A program made the position numbers and the translations under genes. The notes beneath the pieces are model-generated. The model did not search any database. It was not told where the DNA came from and was given only the letters and a program-made list of their open reading frames with translations. 5,496 nt of DNA, from the NCBI GenBank assembly GCA_020252385.1, contig JADCDC010000137.1, positions 1-5,496 of the forward strand, read 5' to 3'. The DNA comes from Aestuariivirga sp. (GTDB lineage: Bacteria; Pseudomonadota; Alphaproteobacteria; Rhizobiales; Aestuariivirgaceae). This document shows positions 1 through 5,084 of the stretch, piece by piece (position 1 is the first letter of the stretch; each line of letters starts with the position of its first letter).

Positions 1-560
1 ACCACCGCATCGGCCTTCAGCGCCTTCTGCAGCTCCTTGATCTTCTCCGCCGCCGTGGCACCCGCGAATTGCGTGGGCTGGGTCACGATCTCCGCCATGG
101 GGGGCGGGGGCTGGTCCTGCCACACGGCGTCGACGGGATTGCCGTCGACCGGAACGAAGGCGGCGCCCACGCCTTCGCAGGCCTCGCGGAAGCGCCGCGC
201 CTGGTCCGCGGTGACGAGCCACGGGTCGAAGCCCAGCCGGTCGGCCTTCTTCAGGTTCCTGGCGATCCAGGCCGCGGGCGGCTCGTCCATCAGGTGGAAG
301 GGCTCAAAGATCTTCTCGTCCACCTGCTGGCGCACCTGGATGACATAGCGCCCGTCGACGAAGATCGCGGCCTTCTTCAGCGTGACGATGGCCACGCCCG
401 CACTGCCGCGGAAATTGGTGAGCCAGCGTAGCCGTTCGGCATGGGCCGGTACATATTCGCCCTGGAACTCATCGGCGCGCGGCACGAAGAAGCCGGTGAG
501 CTTGCGCCGCTTCAACTCGGCACGGAGGAGGGCGACGCGGGTGCGGTGAATGTTGGTCAT
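1..560 (-). CDS. pepP: Xaa-Pro aminopeptidase (aminopeptidase P, M24B), N-terminal part only
   Basis: This is the 5' portion (186 complete codons) of a gene that runs off the left edge. The family removes an N-terminal residue that precedes proline, using a C-terminal dinuclear metal 'pita-bread' domain in the cytoplasm; that domain lies outside the window, so catalysis cannot be judged here. What is visible matches the creatinase/prolidase N-terminal domain: GEYVPAHAERLRWLTNF (residues 34-50), then RGSAGVAIVT (51-60), and the FVDGRY motif (67-72) followed by IQVRQQVD, all typical of bacterial and eukaryotic aminopeptidase P1. A linker with four prolines (151-154) precedes the second half-domain. 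The start is ATG at 560; the same frame has a stop at 603-605 and no other ATG/GTG/TTG between. No good Shine-Dalgarno is visible. A weak TTGCCG-N16-GCTAAT pair at about 598-571 could be its own promoter, but the 42-base gap to the upstream gene also allows co-transcription. Confidence 0.9.
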   Translation of the reverse strand, partial: MTNIHRTRVALLRAELKRRKLTGFFVPRADEFQGEYVPAHAERLRWLTNFRGSAGVAIVTLKKAAIFVDGRYVIQVRQQVDEKIFEPFHLMDEPPAAWIARNLKKADRLGFDPWLVTADQARRFREACEGVGAAFVPVDGNPVDAVWQDQPPPPMAEIVTQPTQFAGATAAEKIKELQKALKADAV

Positions 561-602
561 GACCGACAGGATTAGCCCGCTCGGCCCCCGCGCGGCAACT
601 CT

Positions 603-1334
603 CTATCGCGCCGCCGCGTCGCGCTCCGGCGTCAGGCCGGCGATTTCGAGCACCAGCTTGCGCTTCACCGCAGTGGCGAATTGCTGCATGTCGTCTGCGG
701 TCACCACGAAGGCGTCGGGGCCGCCGATTATGGTGTCCTCGAAGGCCTTCTCGAGATCGTAATCGACGGGACGGCCGCTGCAGAAGCGGCAGAGGATGGG
801 CAAGCCGTTGATGGTGATGCCCGCGGCCACCACCTGCTCGCGCGCGGTGGCCAGCGGCACGCCGTTCCAGCTGTTGGCGCTGTCGGCCGAGAGGTCGATC
901 ACCTTGCGGTAGCCCTCATGGCTGTTGGTCTCGATCAGCGCCTTGCCGAAGAGCAGCGCCTGGCCGATGGCGTTGCGGCCGAAGGCGCGGCGCGGCGCCT
1001 TGACCAGCCGGTCGGCGAAGGCCGCGGCGGAGGCCTCGCCGTCGATCACCGTCCACGGCACCACGATGTCCTGCGATTCGAAACTGCCCCATTCGACATA
1101 GGTGACGGCGATCCGCTGATGCGCGCCGGTGCGGATTGCATCCATCACGTCCGCGCTCACCAGCGCCTCGGCATAGCCCTTGCGCTGGAAGGCGATCTCG
1201 CTCGTGTCGATCGATCCCGTCGCATCCGCCAGCAGCACGAGTTCGAGATCGACCGCCTCGGCACGTGCCGGCGCCGCGGCCACGAGAACCGCGGCGATGA
1301 GGGCGGCGAACGCGGAGAGGATGCGGTTCATCAT
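603..1334 (-). CDS. Secreted DUF1194 (von Willebrand A-like) protein
   Basis: A 243-residue protein of the DUF1194 family, a group of exported proteins with a von Willebrand A-like fold found mainly in Alphaproteobacteria; the biochemical role is unknown. A signal peptide is clear: a hydrophobic run follows NR, ending APARA at residues 21-25 (AxA-type site, mature protein probably from E26). The metal-site (MIDAS) motif DxTxS is present as D37-A-T39-G-S41, at the end of the first beta strand (LELVLLADATGS). The third MIDAS element is probably D147/D151 in VIDLSADSANSWNG. The usual second-motif Thr/Ser seems to be Asn: FGRNAIGQAL has N121. A CRFC pair (C182, C185) may form a disulfide. The gene begins with two consecutive ATGs (1334 and 1331); the first overlaps the upstream stop as ATGA, so translation is probably coupled to the 5'-nucleotidase. 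Only a weak GAAGAA precedes it. Confidence 0.85.
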   Translation of the reverse strand: MMNRILSAFAALIAAVLVAAAPARAEAVDLELVLLADATGSIDTSEIAFQRKGYAEALVSADVMDAIRTGAHQRIAVTYVEWGSFESQDIVVPWTVIDGEASAAAFADRLVKAPRRAFGRNAIGQALLFGKALIETNSHEGYRKVIDLSADSANSWNGVPLATAREQVVAAGITINGLPILCRFCSGRPVDYDLEKAFEDTIIGGPDAFVVTADDMQQFATAVKRKLVLEIAGLTPERDAAAR

Positions 1335-2836
1335 TTCTTCAACTCGATGCGGCCCTCGACCTTCGGATCCACGCTCTTCCTCGCCACGATGTAGGCCATC
1401 ACGTCATTCGCCATCAGCTTGCCATCGCGCACGCCGAGCAGCGGCTGTGCGTCCTTGAACATGACATAGCCATCGCCGCCGTCAAACATGTAATCATTGG
1501 TGGCGAGTGTATAGCTTGCCGCAGGATCAAGCGGCTTGCCGGCGATGCTCACTGCCGTGACGCGCGCACCAGCCGGCTTCGTCAGGTCGGCGGTGAAGGT
1601 GAGGCCCGAGACCTGCGGGAAGCGGCCCGCCGCATTCTCAACGCCGCTCACCCCATTCTCCAGCGCCGCGAGCACGGTTGCACCGTTGACCTCGAGCTTC
1701 ACCGTCTTGTTGCCGAAGGGAAGTTCGGTGAGCACGTCGCGGCGGGTGATCTCTCCCGGGGCATATTCCTTGTTGCCGCGGATGCCGCCGCCGTTGAGGA
1801 TGGCGATGTCGGCCTTCACCGCCTCGCGCACGGCATCGGCGATGAGGTTGCCGATGGCGGCTTCGCCCATCCGCACCGTGGCCTTGCGGCTGTCGAGCGG
1901 TGTCGCGGTGGTGCCAATCGGGGCGTTGAGCTCCCGGTCGAGTTCGGCGTTGTAGGCATCGACCTTTGCCTGCGTCTCGGGATTGGGTGTGACGCCCGCC
2001 GTGTCGATGATGCGGAAGTTGGGGAACCAGGTGACCCGGCGGTTGCCATCCTTCTCCTCGATCGTGGCGGTGACGTCGATGGCGGTCACGAACTCCGCCT
2101 CCTCGCGCGATTCCGCCAGCACCGTCCGGCCGTCGAAGAACAGGGCGAGGTCATGGTCATCGCCCGAGAGGATGATGTCGAAGGCGCCACTGTTGAACAG
2201 GCGCATGTCGAGCGCGCGGTTGGCGTGGGCCACCACGAGGATCATGTCTGCGCCGGCCGCGCGCAGTTCCTCCGCGCGCGCGATGGCCGTGTCGAAGGTG
2301 GGGGCGAAGGCAAGGCTATCGCCGGGGCGGGACTTCACCGGGCTGTCCTCCGCCGTGAGGCCGACGATGCCGAGCTTCAGCGCGCCGATGCTCCTCAGCT
2401 CCGTGTCCTTGAAGCCGGGCAGGGGCTTTCCATCAGCGTCCCGGAGATTGGCCGCGAAGAGCGGGAAGCGGGCCTCGCCCATGCGCGTCATGAACACCTC
2501 GGACCCGAAGTCGAACTCGTGGTTGCCAGGTGTGAAGATGTCGGGTGGCGCGAGGTTGGTGAGTGCGATGGTGTGGGCACCCTGGTCCAGCCCCGAGAGC
2601 AGCGAGGGCGAGATCAGGTCGCCGGCATGGGCGTAGATCACGTTGCCGCCCTTCGCGCGCTCGGCCTTGATCACGGCATTGAGCCTTGCGAAGCCGCCGC
2701 GCTCGGCACGGTTGTCGACCTTGTAGATGTCGTTGGTGAGAAGGAAGGTGATGTTCACCGTCTCCGCGCGGGCAGCAGAGACGAGGGTTGCGGCGCAGAG
2801 CAGTACTGCAATCAGGATGAAGCGGACGTGGCGCAT
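1331..2836 (-). CDS. Periplasmic bifunctional metallophosphatase / 5'-nucleotidase (UshA-like)
   Basis: A 501-residue exported enzyme of the UshA/5'-nucleotidase family, which hydrolyses nucleoside 5'-phosphates (and in some members 2',3'-cyclic nucleotides or UDP-sugars) in the periplasm to salvage phosphate and nucleosides. Residues 1-24 form a signal peptide ending SAARA. The N-terminal calcineurin-like domain shows TNDIY (D36, Y38), AHAGD (D73), GNHEFD (N105, H106), VVAHAN (H204) and SGDDHD (225-229, H228). The C-terminal 5'_nucleotid_C domain shows NGGGIR (348-353), FPQVSG (406-411) and FDGGDGY (451-457), whose Phe stacks on the nucleobase in characterised members. The length is normal. 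The start at 2836 is preferred over an in-frame codon at 2923: GGAGG lies just upstream and the signal peptide then begins at residue 1. Odd: two positions that normally carry metal-binding His are Tyr38 and Asp226. It is the first gene of the pair with the DUF1194 gene; the substrate cannot be read from sequence. Confidence 0.9.
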   Translation of the reverse strand: MRHVRFILIAVLLCAATLVSAARAETVNITFLLTNDIYKVDNRAERGGFARLNAVIKAERAKGGNVIYAHAGDLISPSLLSGLDQGAHTIALTNLAPPDIFTPGNHEFDFGSEVFMTRMGEARFPLFAANLRDADGKPLPGFKDTELRSIGALKLGIVGLTAEDSPVKSRPGDSLAFAPTFDTAIARAEELRAAGADMILVVAHANRALDMRLFNSGAFDIILSGDDHDLALFFDGRTVLAESREEAEFVTAIDVTATIEEKDGNRRVTWFPNFRIIDTAGVTPNPETQAKVDAYNAELDRELNAPIGTTATPLDSRKATVRMGEAAIGNLIADAVREAVKADIAILNGGGIRGNKEYAPGEITRRDVLTELPFGNKTVKLEVNGATVLAALENGVSGVENAAGRFPQVSGLTFTADLTKPAGARVTAVSIAGKPLDPAASYTLATNDYMFDGGDGYVMFKDAQPLLGVRDGKLMANDVMAYIVARKSVDPKVEGRIELKK

Positions 2837-2840
2837 GGAG

Positions 2841-2845
2841 CCTCC
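2841..2845 (-). promoter_or_regulatory. Shine-Dalgarno of the 5'-nucleotidase gene
   Basis: The minus strand reads GGAGG, then four bases, then ATG at 2836. Spacing is a little short, but the match to the anti-SD is strong. It decides the start against the 29-codon-longer frame beginning at 2923, whose extra residues would bury the signal peptide. Confidence 0.7.
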
Positions 2846-2917
2846 GGATGCGTTTGGGAAAGTTCCTTTTCGTAGCATCGCGCAACAGCGGGATGAATGG
2901 AATGCCGCGAATGGGTC

Positions 2918-2946
2918 TTGCAAGCCATAGCCATCTGCGACATAAA
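2918..2946 (+). promoter_or_regulatory. Possible sigma-70 promoter of the cold-shock gene
   Basis: TTGCAA (2918-2923) and CATAAA (2941-2946) are separated by 17 bases, each matching 4 of 6 positions of the TTGACA/TATAAT consensus. Transcription would begin near 2953 and give a leader of about 140 bases, as expected for cspA-type mRNAs, which often carry long, temperature-responsive 5' UTRs. TTGCAA is palindromic, so it could also serve the opposite strand, but no acceptable -10 was found there for the 5'-nucleotidase gene. Confidence 0.4.
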
Positions 2947-3082
2947 TTCCTCATCGATACTTGGGCCGGACGATTGGCCGCTTCGCTACCCGTTGGGCCG
3001 CGCACGCAAGACTCCTCCAATTTCGAGAATGGCCTCGCCGTGACGGGCAACCGGCACGCCGGGGCCGAGGACAACCCAACGT

Positions 3083-3087
3083 AAGGA
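3083..3087 (+). promoter_or_regulatory. Shine-Dalgarno of the cold-shock gene
   Basis: AAGGA lies 7 bases before the ATG at 3095, which is ideal spacing and supports that start. Confidence 0.75.
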
Positions 3088-3094
3088 AAAGCCC

Positions 3095-3304
3095 ATGAAT
3101 ACGGGTACTGTGAAGTGGTTCAACGAGCAGAAGGGCTACGGCTTCATCCAGCCGGATAACGGCAGCAAGGACATCTTCGTCCATATCTCCGCTGTCGAGC
3201 GCGCCGGTCTCCGCACGCTGAAGGAAGGCCAGAAGGTCTCCTTCGAGATCGTGACGGACAAGCGCACTGGCCGCAGCTCGGCCGGCAACCTCGTCGCCGC
3301 CTGA
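3095..3304 (+). CDS. CspA-family cold-shock protein
   Basis: A 69-residue single cold-shock domain (OB fold), full length for the family. It opens with the typical MNTGTVKWFN. RNP1 is KGYGFIQ (13-19) and RNP2 is DIFVHIS (26-32), with the aromatic residues W8, F9, Y15, F17, F28 and H30 that stack on single-stranded nucleic acid. In the family these proteins act in the cytoplasm as RNA chaperones that melt mRNA structure; some are cold-induced and others serve growth phase or stress. The name cspA is not assigned because paralogues are common and cannot be told apart here. It is transcribed away from the 5'-nucleotidase gene, has a good SD, a possible long leader, and its own terminator directly after the stop, so it is probably monocistronic. 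Confidence 0.96.
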   Translation: MNTGTVKWFNEQKGYGFIQPDNGSKDIFVHISAVERAGLRTLKEGQKVSFEIVTDKRTGRSSAGNLVAA

Positions 3305-3329
3305 TCCGACAACCAGTTTTCACGCACCG

Positions 3330-3359
3330 TGCCCGGCCGAAAGGCCGGGCATTTTGTTT
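3330..3359 (+). terminator. Rho-independent terminator of the cold-shock gene
   Basis: A perfect stem, TGCCCGGCC (3330-3338) with GGCCGGGCA (3343-3351), closes a GAAA tetraloop (3339-3342) and is followed by TTTTGTTT. It begins 25 bases after the csp stop codon. Confidence 0.93.
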
Positions 3360-3742
3360 GCGCGACGCGCTCTTGCATAGTGCAGCGCACAATTTCAGCA
3401 GGTCTGATCCATGCGCTCAGATCATGCAAAATGCCCGAAAGCGACACTCCACAGCACGATTCTGACAGGTTAACGGGCATTAATTTCTAAGTCCGAATTA
3501 AGGCTCTTGTCGTTATAAAAACGTCTCAATATCCCAGTATTCGCATCTTCGACGGAGATGTTTCCGTGGGGGTTGCGCAGGTTTCGGATCATTCCGAAAA
3601 CGCATAACTGGAACGCAAAGCTGCATCTGGTTTGTGCTGCAATTGCGTACTACATGGCGGTTATCAGAGTGCACCGCACAAGAACAACCCCCTCGAAACA
3701 CGGTCGAGGCTGAAAAGCCGGGCAAGGTTTTGAGAGATGAAC
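3360..3742. other. Gene-free, AT-richer intergenic region with many inverted repeats
   Basis: About 380 bases without a convincing gene. Visible dyads are: TTGCAT 3373-3378 with ATGCAA 3424-3429, enclosing GTGC-AGC-GCAC (3380-3390) and GGTCTGA-N9-TCAGATC (3401-3423, one GU); AATGCCCG 3430-3437 with CGGGCATT 3474-3481; TTAATT 3480-3485 with AATTAA 3496-3501; ACGGA 3552-3556 with TCCGT 3563-3567; TTTCGGA-TCAT-TCCGAAA (3582-3599); and CCTCGA-N7-TCGAGG (3691-3709). A good -10-like TATAAA is at 3514-3519 but lacks a convincing -35. The region must hold the promoter and leader of the DUF1127 gene, and may hold a small RNA. None of the dyads is followed by a T-run like the two clear terminators in this window. 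Confidence 0.5.
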
Positions 3743-3747
3743 AGGAG
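3743..3747 (+). promoter_or_regulatory. Shine-Dalgarno of the DUF1127 gene
   Basis: AGGAG lies 7 bases before the ATG at 3755. It sets that codon as the start; the in-frame ATG at 3737 has only a GAGAG touching it. Confidence 0.8.
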
Positions 3748-3754
3748 AACGAAC

Positions 3755-3949
3755 ATGACCACGATCACACATGGCCGCGAGGCCGTCCACAATGCCGGTT
3801 CCAGCATGGGCGCCGGCCTTCTCGGCCGGGTGAAGGACTATATCGCCCGCAGCCGCGCCGAGCGCCAGCTGTCCCTGCTCGACGACCGCCTTCTCGCCGA
3901 CATCGGCGTGAAGCGTTCGGAGATCTCCAGCATGGTCTGGGGCGCCTGA
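3755..3949 (+). CDS. DUF1127 (YjiS-like) small protein
   Basis: A 64-residue basic protein with the DUF1127 domain in its C-terminal two thirds: GLLGRVKDYIARSRAERQL (21-39) followed by the family hallmark LLADIGVKRSEI (46-57), in which the DIG-x-x-R core is intact. The N-terminal 20 residues are polar and low in complexity (HNAGSSMGAG). DUF1127 proteins are small, often present in many copies in Alphaproteobacteria; work on some members links them to RNA binding and small-RNA turnover, and in rhizobia to growth and metabolism, but no role can be assigned to this one. The start at 3755 follows a strong SD. A leader of unknown length lies upstream and a strong terminator follows at 4005-4040. 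The gene converges on prmA with 10 bases between the stops. Confidence 0.88.
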   Translation: MTTITHGREAVHNAGSSMGAGLLGRVKDYIARSRAERQLSLLDDRLLADIGVKRSEISSMVWGA

Positions 3950-3959
3950 TCCTTCAGGC

Positions 3960-4907
3960 CTAGCCATCCAACTCCCAGCCGGCCCCCTTGGGGCCTGGCA
4001 CATGAAAGCGCCCGGGTGTCCTCCCGCCCGGGCGCTTTTTCCGTTTGGGGCGGGTGAGGACGAGGCTCACCCAGTTGCCACGCGGGATGCGGGCGGCAAG
4101 CACCAGGCCGCGGGCCCGGTAAGTGGCCTCGATCCAGCGCGACTGGTCGAGAGTCAGGCCTGAGAGGATGAGGTATCCGCCGGGTGCCAGCACGCGCGCG
4201 AGGCCGGTGGCGAGGGCGACGAGGGGGCGCGCCAGAATATTGGCGAAGATCAGGTCATAGGGAGCGCGATCGGCAATCGCCGGATGGCCGAGGCCGGCCG
4301 CCACGAGGCTCCTGATCCGGGGCTTCACCCCGTTCAGCCGGGCATTCTCGAGCGTCACCCGGACCGCCTCGGGATCAATGTCAGTCGCGAGTGCTGCGTG
4401 CCCGGTGGCCCTGGCGGCTGCGATGGCGAGAACCCCCGTACCGCAGCCCACGTCGAGAATGCGGCGCGGCGTGCGGTGCTTCAGCAGGCGGTCGAGCGCC
4501 ACGAGGCAGCCTTCGGTGGTGCCATGGTGGCCGGTGCCGAAGGCAGTGCCGGCATCGATCTCGAGCGAAAGTCCGCCTACCCGGCGGCGCACGCGGTCAT
4601 GGGCACCGTGCAGGAAGAAACGCCCGGCCGCGACCGGCGCCAGCCCCTCGAGCGACTGGCGCACCCAGTCGCGTTGGGGCAGGGGTGCGATCACGCCATG
4701 AGCCAGCATGGGGAGTTCCCGCGCCGCCTCGGCCTCGCCCTCGGTCTCGAAATAGAGGACGAGTTCCCACAGCGCCCTGGCCTCGTCCGTCTCGTTGATG
4801 GTGACGGCGAGGGGGTCGAGAAGGAAGCTTTCCTCGATCTCTCCGGCAAGCTGCAGAGACCTCTCGTGCGAGAGGGCGGGAATCGTCAGGCTGACGCGCG
4901 CTTCCAT
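3960..4907 (-). CDS. prmA: Ribosomal protein L11 methyltransferase
   Basis: A class I SAM-dependent methyltransferase of 315 residues that, in the family, trimethylates lysines and the N-terminus of ribosomal protein L11 in the cytoplasm. The N-terminal L11-recognition domain is followed by the PrmA signature DAGTAFGTGHHGTT (118-131), SAM motif I ILDVGCGTGVLAIAA (150-164), the acidic motif II TDIDPEA (175-181; D176, D178) and FANILARPL (221-229), the PrmA equivalent of the NPPY-type motif. The conserved core ends near WVSLVLTRP (279-287), after which a basic, Gly/Pro-rich tail of 28 residues (KRKKRPGGRTPG onward) is unusual; E. coli PrmA is 293 residues and ends close to the core. That tail is encoded over the terminator of the convergent gene. 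ATG 4907 is chosen over an in-frame TTG at 4928 because the TTG lies within a palindromic repeat fragment. No strong SD is seen at either. Confidence 0.93.
   Translation of the reverse strand: MEARVSLTIPALSHERSLQLAGEIEESFLLDPLAVTINETDEARALWELVLYFETEGEAEAARELPMLAHGVIAPLPQRDWVRQSLEGLAPVAAGRFFLHGAHDRVRRRVGGLSLEIDAGTAFGTGHHGTTEGCLVALDRLLKHRTPRRILDVGCGTGVLAIAAARATGHAALATDIDPEAVRVTLENARLNGVKPRIRSLVAAGLGHPAIADRAPYDLIFANILARPLVALATGLARVLAPGGYLILSGLTLDQSRWIEATYRARGLVLAARIPRGNWVSLVLTRPKRKKRPGGRTPGRFHVPGPKGAGWELDG
4005..4040 (+). terminator. Rho-independent terminator of the DUF1127 gene, inside the prmA 3' end
   Basis: A 12-bp perfect stem, AAAGCGCCCGGG (4005-4016) with CCCGGGCGCTTT (4027-4038), has a 10-base loop and ends in TTTTT (4036-4040) on the plus strand. 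It starts 55 bases after the DUF1127 stop and is wholly within the coding region of the opposing prmA gene. On the minus strand the T-run is only three bases, so it should act mainly on plus-strand transcription. Confidence 0.9.
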
Positions 4908-4924
4908 GATCTCACTGTCCCGGG

Positions 4925-5038
4925 TCAAGCCGTGGCATCACAGTATTCCCCCTGGTTCGTCATTGCCCGCCCCCGAGCGGGCAATCCTCTTCGGGCGCCA
5001 CAAGGAGAGGATGCCACGGTCAAGCCGTGGCATGACGA
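4925..5038. repeat. Mosaic of short palindromic repeats (RIME/BIME-like)
   Basis: Two 9-bp perfect hairpins stand in tandem: ATTGCCCGC / GCGGGCAAT (4962-4970 and 4977-4985) and ATGCCACGG-TCAAG-CCGTGGCAT (5011-5033). They are bridged by a 7-bp inverted repeat, ATCCTCT (4984-4990) with AGAGGAT (5006-5012), and bounded by TCGTCAT (4957-4963) and ATGACGA (5032-5038). A partial second copy, TCAAGCCGTGGCAT (4925-4938), repeats 5020-5033 exactly. Palindromes with a TCAAG loop and ATGACGA ends resemble the interspersed intergenic elements common in Alphaproteobacteria. They fill most of the prmA-ompA gap. No terminator-type T-run adjoins them, although they sit where transcription of the upstream gene must end. 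Confidence 0.75.
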
Positions 5039-5084
5039 GAAAAAGGAAAGAGCGGAGCCCAACTTGACCGGGGCAGCGCGGCGA

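Noticed and set aside
681..1394. Long plus-strand open frame (237 codons) opposite the DUF1194 gene
   Set aside because: It is the shadow of a GC-rich coding strand: the composition is Arg/Gly/Ala/His-rich with no recognisable motif, and the minus-strand protein has a signal peptide and family motifs.
1983..2875. Two overlapping plus-strand open frames (217 and 240 codons) opposite the 5'-nucleotidase gene
   Set aside because: Both are antisense to a well-supported enzyme and show no family features.
2837..2923. 29-codon N-terminal extension of the 5'-nucleotidase
   Set aside because: It would place a Cys-containing hydrophilic stretch before the signal peptide, while GGAGG at 2841-2845 marks the later start.
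3373..3429. tRNA gene suggested by the nested stems
   Set aside because: There is no 7-bp acceptor stem, no T-loop GGTTCGA-type sequence and no recognisable anticodon arm; it is also too short.
3513..3725. Minus-strand 70-codon Cys-rich frame in the csp-DUF1127 gap
   Set aside because: It begins with TTG, has no Shine-Dalgarno, and runs through several dyads and the probable DUF1127 leader; no domain is recognised.
3650..4003. Minus-strand 117-codon frame across the DUF1127 gene
   Set aside because: It is antisense to a gene with a strong SD, the DUF1127 signature and its own terminator.
4926..4928. TTG start for prmA, seven codons upstream of the ATG
   Set aside because: It lies in a fragment of the palindromic repeat and lacks an SD; the protein from ATG 4907 already begins like other PrmA sequences.
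4957..5038. CRISPR repeats
   Set aside because: Only two hairpins of different sequence are present, with no regular spacers and no cas genes.
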